The notes: generated from the letters alone by a model not told the origin. Shown: positions 14,101-24,537, counted from the stretch's first letter. The stretch: 64,000 nucleotides of DNA from Phymorhynchus buccinoides (GCA_017654935.2 CM065680.1:36524613-36588612), one strand, 5' to 3'. Numbers and translations are program-made.

Positions 14101-17100
14101 GCTTCATTTATTATAATAAAATATTATATTTGAAATCCTATTTCCCTAATATTTAACTTAAAAAAATAATATTTTCAAAAAACCCATGTGTAGTACATAA
14201 GACTTTGTTGAAGCAAATGTTTTAAAGACAAAATATAACTTACAAAATAGCAATAAAACTAAAAGACAATATAACTTAAAAGAAAAACATTTTCAGTCCA
14301 CAAAAACACTGTTCCCTCAATCCCAAGACTTTTTCTTTCCCAAGACCTGAGGGTAGGATAGAAACAAAACCCTTGCAAAGAAGAGCTAGGTTAATGACTT
14401 GCTTGCCTCTGTTTCAATGCTGTCCATTCATCTGGTCCTGCCTACCTCTCTGATCTCGTTCACCTGTACTCACCCTCCAGGTCTCTCCGTTCCTCTTCTG
14501 ACAAACTTTTCCATTCTATTCCTCGTACAAACACTAAGACATATGGTGAACGTTCATTTTCTTTCAGCGCCCCTTCTGTCTGGAACACCCTACCATATGA
14601 ACTTCGTTCTGCTAAATCATTCCAATCTTTCAAAACCGCTCTTAAAACTCACCTCTTCCGGCAATACCTGATTTCTTCCTTCACATTGTCCTGTTTCCTG
14701 CCTTAAAACTATGCTCCCCACATTGTGTGTGGGTGTGTGTGCGCGCGCGCGTGTGTTTGTGGGGGGGTGCGGACGTGCATGTTGTGGCTATGTGCATGTT
14801 TTTGATAGTTAATATTGTAGTAGCTTATGATTTATGTATTTATTTAAATAATTGTGAAACGCCGTGAGCTCAAGAGAGAAAGGGCGCTCTATAAATGTTA
14901 GTTATTATTATTATTATTTTTAAAAAAGAGAGCTGTACTGACCAGGGACTCAGTGAGCCCTCCAACACTGACGGTCATGCCCAGCAGCACGCAGCGGGTG
15001 TACGTTGGCACGTTGAGCAGTTTGGTAAAGCAGGGGAAGGTGTACACGGGCAGGGCCCAGTTCTGGCGCTGGTAAGTATCCCTGCACACAGTCAGTGCAT
15101 CATTGATTGTGACATAATGCATGTGCAAAAGCAGAGTGAGGTGCACAAGGGCAGGGCCCAGTTCTGACGCTGGTAAGTCTCACTACCCACAGTCAGTGCA
15201 TCATTAATTGTGATATAATACATGTGCAAAAGCAGGGGAAGGTGTACAAAGGTAGGGCCCAGTTCTGACGCTGGTAAGTCTCCCTACACACAGTCAGTGC
15301 ATCATTGATTGTGATATAATACATGTGCAAAAGCAGGGGAAGGTGTACAAAGGCAGGGCCCAGTTCTGACGCTGGTAAGTCTCCCTACACACAGTCAGTG
15401 CATCATTGATTGTGACATAATACATGTGCAAAACCAGGTACAAGGGCAGGGTCCAGTTCTGATGCTGGTAAGTATCCCTGCACACAGTGCATCATTAATT
15501 GTGACATAATACATGTGCAAAAGCAGGTACAAGGACAGGGCCCAGTTCTGATGCTGATAAGTATCCCTGCACACAGTCAGTGCATCATTAATTGTGACAT
15601 AATACATGTGCAAAAGCAGGTACAAGGACAGGGCCCAGTTCTGATGCTGATAAGTATCCCTGCACACAGTCAGTGCATCATTAATTGTGACATAATACAT
15701 GTGCAAAAGCAGGTACAAGGACAGGGCCCAGTTCTGATGCTGATAAGTATCCCTGCACACAGTCAGTGCATCATTAATTGTGACATAATACATGTGCAAA
15801 AGCAGGTACAAGGACAGGGCCCAGTTCTGATTCTGATAAGTATCCCTGCACACAGTCAGTGCATCATTGACTGTGACATAATACATGTGCAAAAGCAGGT
15901 ACAAGGGCAGGGCCCAGTTCTGATGCTGATAAGTATCCCTGCACACAGTCAGTGCATCATTGACTGTGACATAATACATGTGCAAAAGCAGGGTGGGGTG
16001 TACAAGGGCAGCGCCCAGTTCTGACGCTGGTAAATCTCCCTGCACACAGTCAGTGCATCATCAATGTCATACTGGGCAGATGTTAAAAAATTGGTTTAAG
16101 TTGTGCAGAAGGCAAAAAGTAAGTCAACAACCCCCCAAAAAATGAACAGCTAAGTTTTTTTTATAGCTTTATACGAATATTATTGTCTACTACCGGTATA
16201 TGTTTAACATTATACTGTACTAACACACTGTACATACGCATGCTTCACACACACATGCATGCTTCACACACACATGCATGCTTCACACACACACACACAC
16301 ACAGAGGCACACATGCATGCTATGCATGCACATGCACATTCACACACACATATAGAGGGGCCCGCGGCCGAGTGGTTAGAGCACTCGGCTGCGGTGCGGA
16401 AGGTCGCTGGTTCGAGTCCAGCTTGGAGTCGGAATTTTCTGGCCTGAAAACCCTCTCTGTCCTCCCAGCAGTGAATGGGTACCCGATTCGTTCAGGGAAG
16501 GTTAAAAGGCGGCGGAAGGAGAGGGATGGGCTCCGCCTTCCATGATGCCGTGCCCTTGACACAGTGAACCTCTAACAGTTCACTGCCCCTACGGCTGATA
16601 GGCTATGGGACACCTTTACCATTACCTTTTACACACACAAACACCTCTCTCTCCCCCCCCCCCCCCCCCCCCAGCACCATCTTACTGAGGGAAGATCTCC
16701 TTAAGCGTCTCCCTGCACTGGATGCCGGGCACCTCAGGCTGGAAGTAGAGCAGCTTGAACAGGGTCTGGCCGGCCACTGCCCTGGTGCGGTCTATCTTCT
16801 CACACGCCTGCTGGATCAGCCCGCAGATCACCTCATGCACTCTGAAATCACAGGCAAAATACATTATTTCACTGGCATTTTGTTTCTGGTGCAGGTGCAA
16901 TATTCCAATAAAGTAATTAAAGGGGCACCCTGACGGATGAGTTTTTACAAGATCACTAGGAAAACACACTTTACAGAGATCGCAACTCTCACTTTGCTCT
17001 GGTTTCCTAGAAATCAAACCGTCAAATCGGCGATTCCTCCTTGGCAGAGGTGCTGGAAGTCAAATTCTTTCAGTGAAAAAATGGTCGCCCGAGTTTCGCT

Positions 17101-20100
17101 CACAACAATTTCACAAAGGAAATAGCTCCAATTGTTTTTTTACTGCACTATAAAGAAGAAAAGCTTCAACCACTCGAGCGTCCTCCACCCACCCCGTCCA
17201 AAATGGCTTCTCTCTCCGGCAACTCTGCCAAGGAGGAATCGCCGTTTTGACGGTTTGATTTCTAGGAAACCAGAGCAAAGTGAGTGTTCCGATCCTTGAA
17301 AAGGCTGTCTTTCTAGTGATCTCGATGTGTTTCTTGCAAAAACTCATCCGTCAGGGTGCCCCTTTAAGTATGAATAAAGAAAAAAGTGCACTATTCCCTT
17401 GTCAGCTCTTTTCTGACGGCAGTATAATATAACAGAAAAGTAATTAGAGTCGAACCTCGCCTAACGGACACTTCAGTATCGCGGACACCCCGGTAATCCG
17501 GACAGATTAACTCAGTCTTTTCTCTTCTCATTTATTACCAAGAGTCTCCAGGATAGCGACCATATCACAATTACGGACAGTTTTGGCCAGTCTGTAGGAT
17601 GGTCGCAATACTGAGGTTCCACTGTACTAATACAATTTAGTGATTGTTCTTATCTAATATGTGACCCAGCACCATGAAAGGGACATCAAGTGTCAATATG
17701 ACCATTCTGAGACAATGGTCCAGATAAAAACTTCAGACAATTCTCTTTCAAAAGATATAAGAACCATTCTTGAAACATTTTTCGCTTTAGAGTATTTTAG
17801 AGTTATGAGCATTCAAAGTTGGTAGGGTGACTGTTGGCCATTTTGAGAAATCACAGTCTAAAATTTAGCCTAGATGAAAATAAAATGCATCAACTTTCTC
17901 ATTTCAAAGCACTTTTTGGAGTATCTCGAGACCATAATAAAGATTATCCTTTATACATGTGAAAGATGATACACTAGAGAGCACGAAAATACCCATAACT
18001 CAAAAATAATAAAAAATGAGATTTTTGACTTTGCAAGCCTGTTGTGAGAAACTAACCCAGCGACTTAATGTCCCTTTCGTGGTGCTGGGTCACATTTTAT
18101 GCTGTACACCAGTGAAGCGACACATTGTGGGTTCTTACTCAAAGGTGTGTAATAGACCACTTCTTTTTTAACGTGGCATACTCTGACAATTTAAAACATT
18201 TAAAGCCTTATACTTGTCTTCCCTTCTAGTTCAGCGGTGTCCAGCTATCCATTGAATATTCCCACAAAAAAAGACTGCAGTTCCTGTGTGAACTTACATG
18301 CTGGAAGGTACCAGAGTTGCATCCGTCCTCACCACCATCTCCGTCACCTCTCCCAGGGCTGTCATACTGGCTTCTCGCACCCTGCATGTGGAAAGAAATT
18401 TATCATGAAGCAAATATTGGCTCACGAAACTGCAATCATTTTTCTTTTCGGAAATTTCATATTATAACGAACAACCATGCCTAGTTTCTTATTTTAGTCT
18501 GGAGGCCTTAGTAAACAGCTTCAGGCATCAGAATAGTCAGAAGTCCAATCGTCTGAAAACCGTGGTACATGGGCCACCAAGGCCCCAGACCGTAGAGGGA
18601 CAACGCTGAAATCAGTTCCTAACAAGACTGAGAAGGCTTAGTGCAGTGATAAATCACTTCAAACTGCTATTTAACAGAAAAGATAATACTCAATGAGAAG
18701 GCAAAACCTCTGACAGTAGAACTTGTAGAAGCCAATCCTCTGTCAGAATTTTGTAACCCTTTCAATGCCAGCCATTTTTCAGCCAAACTTTTCCATTAAA
18801 CTTACCCGGGTAGAGAAAGATTTCAACTGCAATATTGGGGATGCCTCTATGACATGCATAAAATAGGGCCTATCCTTACCTCCCAAAATTAAGAACCTAA
18901 CGTAATTGGTCAGCAGACCCTCATTTGATGCCTTTTAGTAACATGGGTGTTAAATCATTGTGGTGCCAAGAGGTGACAGTTGCGATGAAAGGGTTAATCC
19001 TCTGAAATTAGCAGATCCTCTGACAATTCTTATACCGAGCTTTTATTTTTGCTTGATATAAACGTGCAGTACGGACCAATAGCAAAGTGAACATGGCAAA
19101 GTGTAAGGCTTACCACACTTTTTCCCTTCAGGTTCCAAAATTTAAATCTCCATTTCAAATTTCATGATTTAAACTCCCATTCAAGTTCCAAGTTTAAACT
19201 CCCCACCAACTATGAAGATTTAAACCCTCAACAACTGGACAGCATTCCTTGTGCTGCTTCAGGGCCTACTGCCTGAACAAACATGGCAGCAGTATCTTCA
19301 AATCTAACATCACACAAAACAAAGTGATGCGAACATGCAGCTATACATCTTAATTACAACTTGAAATCTTATCACAACTTAATCCGTTGTCCATCTTTTA
19401 ATGTAGGCACAACACTACCAATTAATCATGAGCCGGATCAACATTATAATATAGTATTTTTTGGATCATTAGGCGCTGCTGTGCATAAGGCGAATAGGGC
19501 AATTTTCAAGAAAAATCTGAAAAAAACAAAAACAAAAGGTGCCCTCGTTTATAAGGTGATATGCACCTAGAAAAGAAAGTCAAACTTTGAAGTCCTTATG
19601 TGTCCTGTAAATGCTTACCGACCGCCATTATTGCTGTCATAAACGAGAGTTGGCTCCCCTTTCAAATAATCGAACTGCCGTTTGTGCTGCTTCCTATTGT
19701 TGTGTTTGGACAATTCTTCGCGAAAACTGATAGAATTATGGCATTTTAAGCTCTACAACAATGAATTTTATTTTTTACATCCAATGAAGGGTTATGGCAT
19801 CTGTTGGACGGCATCTCAGTCGATAATAGGGATTTTGAAACATTTTAACGTGAGTATTCGTCGTATCGGCGACTCGTGACCACTTTCGATGTCTGACTCA
19901 CAGTAGACTGTACTGAACACGGCTATTGTTGCCTCTCTTCTCATGATTTTGTTCGCTATTAGGCGCATAGGTCAAAATTGGAGAAAAAATATTGCCCTAT
20001 AACCCGAAATTTACGGTACATACATGGTTCAGAAATCTCATCTTTACAGATGTTGTTGCACCTAACCTGAATTTCTCTTTGGGAGATATTAAAGTATACT

Positions 20101-21275
20101 TGAACTTGAACAATGTGATGGTAAAGCCGATTACCAAGAGCCCACGTCTCCACGGCTGTCCATGGTGTAGTCCTTGAGGGCTGAAATCAGAGCGCCGTAG
20201 ATGGACAGCACGTTGGACCCGCACACACAGCACTGGGCATCCCCATCAGTCTGCACTCCCACCGTCTTGCAAATACTGTCAGCAAAAATACAAAACAACA
20301 CTTAGCTCAAAATGATAAACAATGAATTCAAACAATAAAATAACATACAACAGGCAGGGGGGGAAAAAGAGAACTAGAAACACATAAACTGAGTTACTTT
20401 TGAATATGCCAAACAAAATCTCTATGCCTTAAAAAAAAAATATCAGTAAATGTATACATTTTAATGTTTCAAAATTAATCATATCACCATCTGTAAAAAT
20501 TGACTTTTCATTTTTTTGCCATCATGAAAAAGAAGTCCATTTTCAAACTGTATCTTGTGATACCTGAAACAAGTTCTGCAATGTTTAATACAAACAACAT
20601 TTCATTTTTATATAACATATGAAGAGGTAGCTAAAAAAAATTATATATATCCATGCACAACCAGAAGAACACCTAGCAATTTTTTTGTCACTGCCTTGGC
20701 AACTGTAACTATGACTTCAAATCATGCATGCACCACAATGGGAATAACCCCAGGGTATTTTGGCAGCACTGACCTGGCCATGGCATTGAGGAATAATCCC
20801 AGGGTATTCTGGCAGCACTGACCTGGCCATGGCTTTGAGGAATAATTCCAGGGTATTTTGGCAGCACTGACCTGGCCATGGCTTTGAGGAATAATCCAAG
20901 GGTATTTTGGCAGCACTGACCTGGCCATGGCTTTGAGGAATAATCCAAGGGTATTTTGGCAGCACTGACCTGGCCATGGCTTTGAGGAATAATCCAAGGG
21001 TATTTTGGCAGCACTGACCTGGCCATGGCATTGAGGAATAATCCAAGGGTATTTTGGCAGCACTGACCTGGCCATGGCTTTGAGGAATAATCCAAGGGTA
21101 TTTTGGCAGCACTGACCTGGCCATGGCTTTGATGATGTCTCTCCTGAACTCCGCCATCTTCTCCTCGGCCTTGTTGGTGTGGGACAGGCCGGCGATGAGG
21201 CCTGTCAGCACGTCCTCCAGGCGACCCTGCAGCATGAAGGAGGGCATAGCGCCCATCCCCAGAGTGAACCCCATC
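8024..21275 (-). CDS. TBCD: Tubulin-specific chaperone D, C-terminal 11 exons
   Basis: Tubulin folding cofactor D takes beta-tubulin from upstream chaperones and, with cofactors E and C and the small GTPase ARL2, assembles or disassembles the alpha/beta dimer in the cytosol. Eleven minus-strand exons were joined by eye: 21275-21117, 20275-20135, 18381-18298, 16841-16686, 15081-14943, 13331-13210, 12539-12462, 11836-11747, 10719-10632, 9034-8925, 8129-8024. They total 1273 nt, keep one frame through ten introns and end in TGA, giving 423 residues, compared with about 1190 for the whole animal protein. Family landmarks in order: GFTLGMGAMPSFML, DYTMDSRGDVGSW, ACEKIDR, VSVGGLTES, LCLFLCHRYP, VRKTTANKLYE and NNLCDLFGISRP. 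These match the conserved C-terminal HEAT-repeat half of TBCD. The upstream two thirds is not seen in this contig. Three of the exons have tandem-duplicated edges in the neighbouring introns. Confidence 0.93.
8753..8990. repeat. Two-copy duplication of a TBCD exon edge with donor
   Basis: The block 8753-8867 repeats 8868-8990, covering the 3' half of exon 8925-9034, its GTAGGT donor and about 60 intron bases. The intronic copy has a short deletion in the exon part. Confidence 0.85.
8925..9034 (-). CDS. TBCD: TBCD exon (VRKTTANKLYEAVLTYDEV)
   Basis: Acceptor TGTGACAG, donor GTAGGT. It matches human IRKTTASQVYETLLTY...LDEVVTVLSDT. A second, partly deleted copy of its 3' half and donor lies in the next intron at about 8760-8867. 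Confidence 0.93.
9098..9400 (+). repeat. Dispersed repeat ending in (AGA)n, GGAAGTTCTGTGCTTG family
   Basis: The head CCCCACCTTCTGGAAGTTCT, the body with TACGCAGCGGGGAGACCAGT and the end GGCCTGGGAATCCAGAAGAA recur at 22085-22372, 32733-33165, 53304-53430 and 61198-61680. It is probably a SINE-like element; no tRNA head is visible. Confidence 0.72.
9400..10631. other. TBCD intron, no recognised element
   Basis: AT-rich; near 9572 the stretch GGTTGAACCCGAAACGTCGC resembles sequence seen near the ends of some retroelements, but nothing else supports that. Confidence 0.45.
10632..10719 (-). CDS. TBCD: TBCD exon (LCLFLCHRYPR)
   Basis: Acceptor CTTCACAG, donor GTGAGT. It encodes FCGMLQFRKAVCNKAMFQLC and LFLCHRYPR, matching human FCEMVQF...LQLCLLLCHRFP. 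Confidence 0.92.
11355..11519. mobile_element. MITE, ACAGTGGAACCTCCCTTATA family
   Basis: Inverted ends ACAGTGGAACCTCCCTTATA, TA at both flanks. It lies in a TBCD intron. Confidence 0.85.
11747..11836 (-). CDS. TBCD: TBCD exon (FPMQLLGQVKQEV)
   Basis: Acceptor GTGCACAG, donor GTGAGT. It encodes ESFPMQLLGQVKQEVARSGD and then PNKIMAAAD, corresponding to human [20 protein letters not shown]. Confidence 0.9.
12010..12247. mobile_element. MITE-like repeat with TTAACCCTTTCA ends
   Basis: It runs from TTAACCCTTTCAACGCC to GGCGATGAAAGGGTTAA, with interior AATAGGGCCTATTCTTACCT. Copies at 18754 and 36374. Confidence 0.8.
12462..12539 (-). CDS. TBCD: TBCD short exon (PFLKMLDLLL)
   Basis: This 78-nt exon has acceptor GTTGCAG and donor GTAAAT. 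It encodes VSIPFLKMLDLLLGRQCFDG, matching human VSVPLLKTLDHVL..GCFD. It was found because the frame of the flanking exons required it. Confidence 0.88.
13210..13331 (-). CDS. TBCD: TBCD exon (VKHSSYWLLNHL)
   Basis: Acceptor GTGCAAG, donor GTGAGA. It encodes VKHSSYWLLNHLKELREDG through FHEYQKND, corresponding to the human IRHSTQSLFEYM...NLLNER region. Phase agrees on both sides. Confidence 0.9.
13413..13630. mobile_element. hAT-like foldback element with CAGGGCTCCCA ends
   Basis: Inverted ends CAGGGCTCCCA; the interior is rich in GGGTCCC. Flanks share TCTGTCT, a plausible target duplication. Confidence 0.65.
13718..13925. repeat. Dispersed repeat starting TTCTAGCACCATGAGCGAAT
   Basis: It matches 46234-46345 at its start and 7700-7830 and 46905-46985 in its second half. 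Confidence 0.7.
14390..14920 (+). mobile_element. LINE 3' end (CR1/L2-like) with (TTA)n tail
   Basis: The plus frame reads SGPAYLSDLVHLY, then IPRTNTKTYGERSFSFSAPS and VWNTLPYELRSAKSFQSFKT, the usual C terminus of CR1/L2 ORF2. It ends in a tail with GGGCGCTCTATAAATGTTAG and ATT repeats. It is strongly 5'-truncated and sits in the TBCD intron next to exon 14943-15081. Confidence 0.75.
14943..15081 (-). CDS. TBCD: TBCD exon (VSVGGLTES)
   Basis: Acceptor GTGTGCAG, donor GTCAGT. It contains LLNVPTYTRCVLLGMTVSVG followed by GLTES, the most conserved block of this half. Its 5' edge and acceptor seed an intronic array of about eleven copies. Confidence 0.93.
15040..16068. repeat. Tandem array from a TBCD exon start with acceptor, about 11 units
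   Basis: Units of roughly 93-101 bases repeat the first 35-50 bases of exon 14943-15081 plus its acceptor and upstream intron (CATGTATTATGTCACAAT on the minus strand). The outer units are shorter and more uniform. Units of 93 bases keep frames open and produce a spurious 216-codon ORF. Confidence 0.93.
16358..16620 (+). mobile_element. tRNA-derived SINE
   Basis: A-box-like GGCCGAGTGGTTAGAGC and B-box GGTTCGAGTCC are spaced as in a tRNA promoter, but the acceptor stem does not pair. A body with TGAATGGGTACCCGATTCG follows. Confidence 0.75.
16686..16841 (-). CDS. TBCD: TBCD exon (QQACEKIDR)
   Basis: Acceptor ATTTCAG, donor GTAAGA. It contains QQACEKIDRTRAVAG and ends at EIFPQ, matching the human QQASEKIDRFRA...LEKLFP stretch. 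Confidence 0.93.
16918..17367. mobile_element. Foldback element with AAAGGGGCACCCTGACGG ends
   Basis: Arms of about 140 bases include CTCTGGTTTCCTAGAAATCA. A relative lies at 37288-37842. Confidence 0.85.
17446..17626. mobile_element. MITE-like element with AGTCGAACCTCGCCTAACGG end
   Basis: The right end GGTTCCACTGTA matches the ACAGTGGAACC family; the interior has GCGGACACCCCGGTAATCCG. Confidence 0.6.
17660..18094. mobile_element. Foldback element with TGTGACCCAGCACCATGAAA ends
   Basis: The right end TTTCGTGGTGCTGGGTCACA inverts the left; the interior is AT-rich. Confidence 0.78.
18298..18381 (-). CDS. TBCD: TBCD exon (VREASMTAL)
   Basis: Acceptor CATGCAG, donor GTAAGT. It encodes VREASMTALGEVTEMV, matching the VR.AAMTSL segment that directly follows DSRGDVGTW in the family. 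Confidence 0.92.
18754..18997. mobile_element. MITE-like repeat with TTAACCCTTTCA ends
   Basis: Same interior (AATATTGGGGATGCCTC) and ends as 12010-12247. Confidence 0.8.
19452..20019. mobile_element. Possible longer relative of the GGACTATAAGGC elements
   Basis: The left end GTATTTTTTGGATCATTAGG and the right end CCCTATAACCCGAAATTTAC are weakly inverted; GGCGCATAGGTC occurs inside. Confidence 0.4.
20135..20275 (-). CDS. TBCD: TBCD exon (DYTMDSRGDVGSW)
   Basis: Acceptor CTGACAG, donor GTAATC. It begins with ICKTVGV, like the human ICQTVGV, and carries the family signature DSRGDVG, which splits a Trp codon across the next intron. Confidence 0.93.
20754..21116. repeat. Tandem array from a TBCD exon end with donor, 7 units of 50 bases
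   Basis: Each unit has the last exon bases (CAAAGCCATGGCCAG), the donor GTCAGT and about 28 intron bases. It runs directly into the real exon at 21117. Confidence 0.94.
21117..21275 (-). CDS. TBCD: TBCD exon (GFTLGMGAMPSFML)
   Basis: Acceptor TATGCAG, donor GTCAGT after ATGGCCAG. It encodes the conserved GF.LG.GA.P block and a GRLEDVLTGL helix. The last roughly 16 exon bases and the donor are repeated seven times in the following intron. Confidence 0.92.
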
Positions 21276-22084
21276 CTGCATAGAACACGCACCAACAGAT
21301 TAACCCCTTCACATCCAAAGTCACTCCTTGGCTCCCACATTGATTTGACACCCATGTCACTAAAATGCATCGAACTAGGGTGTTTGTTTGTTGTGTAGTA
21401 TTTCTAGTCACAGAAACACGTCTCTGTGAAATTCAGGTTGCTCCCACCTGGAGAGCGTGTCGACGCAGAACAGCTCCACACTCGCCTGCTATTATTGGGT
21501 CTGCTGTCCAATGACCCTATGTCCTTATTTTGGGGAGATATGGATAGGCATTATTGCATACATGTCATAGGGGAATTCCAAAATATTGCAGGCTTAATCT
21601 GTTCTCCACACAAGCGAATTTGGCCACACTTTTCGGCTTAGATAGTTAAAGATGGATGATAGTTAAAAGGATTAAACTACAGCACTAAGGATATCAGAGG
21701 GCCCATGGTCAGGATGAACCCTGACACACACCAACACTTTCAACTACAGCAGAAGTTCTCTTGATAAACAAATAACTGCTCACTTTAAAAAGAGTAAAGG
21801 AAAAAAAATGAATGTGATCTTCAGTGGCGCACAAACATTTTCACATTCAGAAGGTTGATGTCAGTGATTATGCTCATTATCACCTAGTTTGGATCTATCA
21901 GACTGGAAAACATTGGTGACTTAGTGATTGGCACTCGTATCAATTCACATAGGAGCAAAATACATACCTAGTTGTCTCTATCGGTGCTTTCAACTGGGAC
22001 AGGTAATGGCTGATAATTTTCTCTGGAAAAATAAAGTTGACCACTGCATCGTCATTTGCACATTGATACATTACACATTTATAT

Positions 22085-22372
22085 ATATATCTTCTTCTTC
22101 TTCGATCGCTCAGACAGTTTCCTGTCAATTATGAGCGCAGATGCGTCATGCTGCCGTTATGCGCCTAACTAAGAAATAGTTAGGCCCAGCAAGTCCGACT
22201 TCGGCTGAAGGAAATGTTTTTGAAAGTGTTTCGTGAAAAAAGGCAGGAGAATGAACCGGTAAGGCAGAAAGATAGTAGATGACAGTAAGCAAAGGGAAAA
22301 GGCAGAGTTAAAAAGAGTGACAGATTAGAGGAAGTTACAAGCACAGAACTTCCAGAAGGTGGGGGAACGGGG
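22085..22372 (-). repeat. GGAAGTTCTGTGCTTG family, with a different 3' part
   Basis: The head is shared, but the tail is GGCGCATAACGGCAGC...GCGATCGAAGAAGAAG. It suggests a subfamily or a chimera. Confidence 0.6.
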
Positions 22373-22500
22373 GGATATATATATATATCAATTTTAACAC
22401 ATATAACACACACATGGCTTCGCTTCTACTTCTTAAGATCAAACGTTGAAGATGTATTCTTATATTACTCTAGCCTGTCATTCCTTGTACCAAATCCAAC

Positions 22501-23000
22501 NNNNNNNNNNNNNNNNNNNNNNNNNNNNNNNNNNNNNNNNNNNNNNNNNNNNNNNNNNNNNNNNNNNNNNNNNNNNNNNNNNNNNNNNNNNNNNNNNNNN
22601 NNNNNNNNNNNNNNNNNNNNNNNNNNNNNNNNNNNNNNNNNNNNNNNNNNNNNNNNNNNNNNNNNNNNNNNNNNNNNNNNNNNNNNNNNNNNNNNNNNNN
22701 NNNNNNNNNNNNNNNNNNNNNNNNNNNNNNNNNNNNNNNNNNNNNNNNNNNNNNNNNNNNNNNNNNNNNNNNNNNNNNNNNNNNNNNNNNNNNNNNNNNN
22801 NNNNNNNNNNNNNNNNNNNNNNNNNNNNNNNNNNNNNNNNNNNNNNNNNNNNNNNNNNNNNNNNNNNNNNNNNNNNNNNNNNNNNNNNNNNNNNNNNNNN
22901 NNNNNNNNNNNNNNNNNNNNNNNNNNNNNNNNNNNNNNNNNNNNNNNNNNNNNNNNNNNNNNNNNNNNNNNNNNNNNNNNNNNNNNNNNNNNNNNNNNNN
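22501..23000. other. Assembly gap of exactly 500 N
   Basis: A round-number gap implies unknown true size. It separates the TBCD exons from the decayed ORF region and copy A. Confidence 0.99.
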
Positions 23001-24121
23001 AGTGTTTGAACACATTGACGGTGACATGCAGCTCTCCAAGATTGAACGTTTTGTCAATCCCCAGGACTGTGTTTCCATTACAACAAAACCATTTGATATC
23101 TTGTATTTGTTCTTCAATATATAACACAGTGGACGGCGATATCCCAGCTCCTATGATTTTGAGGTTGACTTCCCTAATGAAGTCTGAGTTGGTTATTATC
23201 ATACTATACATGTACGTCTTGTACTTGGTCGGCCATGTTCTTGTTTCCACGTGCATCTTGGGGAACATTGGTGTGTAATCGTTCCTTTTTTCGCTCATAC
23301 GCTTGTTTGTTCTTGACCGCTGAAGGTTTCTGGGAATATCTGGCTCATCGTTAGGAGATGGATGTATACTTGTGCCGGTGGCTGATGTCGACTATGAGTG
23401 ATGGTTTTTCCATAACTGCTTCGGATGATCTTACGTAACTGCCATGTAGAGCCCTTGTACAATTTCCATGTGGCTGTCGCCCAGGGAAGACTCCACTGTA
23501 TTCTACAACGGCTATGTTCAGGATATCTACCATATACAGAAGGTGGCGCCATCTCCACCCAGGTTATTCTACGTTTGTATGTGCTGTCTTTTTTCAAAGT
23601 AGAATAGTTCCTGGTCAAAATAAGCTCGTCCCCAGGTGATGTCTGTGACTCAAGAGGGACATATTGTATTTTTCTGTTCAGTCTTCTCCTGGCAGTATTG
23701 CCCTTTGTAATAGAACACCCGTGTCAGTTTGTCATTGTATCCTATGTAGTGAAGCTTCGATGTGGTTCCTTTCCACTTCATGTTCATATAACTTGCTGGA
23801 TTCTCTGCCACTCAAAGACTCCATGCTCCTGTCTTCCACTTCGTGTTCACATAACTTGCTGGATTCTCCGCCACTCAAAGACTCCATGCTGCTGTCTTCC
23901 ACTTCATGTTCACATAACTTGCTGGTTTCTCCACCACTCAAAGACTCCATGCTCCTGTCTTCCACTTCATGTTCATATAACTTGCTGGATTCTCCGCCAC
24001 TCAAAGATTCCATGCTCCTGTCTTCCACTTCATGTTCACATGATAACTGGCTGGTTTCCCTGCCACTCAAGGTCTCCATGGCAGTTGATTCTTCATTTGC
24101 AATAGACATTGGTGAAATCAT
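23001..24121 (-). pseudogene. Decayed transposon-like coding region with 21-residue repeats
   Basis: The minus strand shows three pieces in different frames. 24121-23732 encodes five repeats around ESLSGGESSKLCEHEVED. About 23618-23350 reads VEMAPPSVYGRYPEHSRC and then, shifted, VFPGRQPHGNCTRALHGSYV. About 23298-23001 reads WFCCNGNTVLGIDKTFNLG before the N gap. My recollection is that proteins with (V/I)D.TFNLG occur among uncharacterised transposon-associated families in cnidarians and molluscs. Frameshifts indicate a dead copy. Its identity stays open. Confidence 0.42.
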
Positions 24122-24455
24122 GGAATGCTCAAAGGAAAGCCGCTCATCTTCAAAGTCGCTGTCGCTGACAACGACAATGGTAACGCCACTTCAACGTGGC
24201 TTTGTTGTCTGGGACAGAACAATGAAGGGGTTAGGGCTGAATGTCCTGGCAGACGTGGGAACCATCATAGCTGACCACATAATATTTACTGTCGTGGGTT
24301 CGTTTCTCACCCCTCGACCCGCCACACGTCTTGTCCAAGCAGCATAATTGACGTTTGAACTTGGGAAATACGATTCAATGGGAAACCCGGTAACGCTGCT
24401 CAATTTGGTGCTTTATAGTCACAGAGCGTCTCTGTGAAATTCAGGTTGCACCCAC

Positions 24456-24500
24456 CTGGAGAGCATGTCGCAGCCAGAGGCATAGGATGTGAAGATGTCT
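24456..24500 (-). CDS. TBCD: Candidate additional upstream TBCD exon
   Basis: A 45-nt segment with an acceptor (TTTGCAG) and a donor (GTGGGT) would splice in frame onto the 21275 exon, giving DMLSR followed by MGFTLG. TBCD proteins have a similar arginine before the conserved GF..ALGALP stretch. Against it, the donor end lies in a short dispersed repeat that also occurs near 11640 and 21440, and an N gap lies between it and the next exon. It may be a chance match. Confidence 0.33.
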
Positions 24501-24537
24501 CTGCAAACATTGTCATGAACCATTGTTTCTGATTACC

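Noticed and set aside
15395..16045. Open frames of 216 and 169 codons on both strands
   Set aside because: They are produced by the 93-base repeat unit, a multiple of three, derived from a TBCD exon edge; they are not independent genes.
16359..16432. tRNA gene
   Set aside because: The A and B boxes are present but the acceptor stem does not pair and a SINE body follows.
20709..21370. Minus-strand ORFs of about 190-217 codons
   Set aside because: They read from the real TBCD exon through its donor into the 50-base array, which is intronic.
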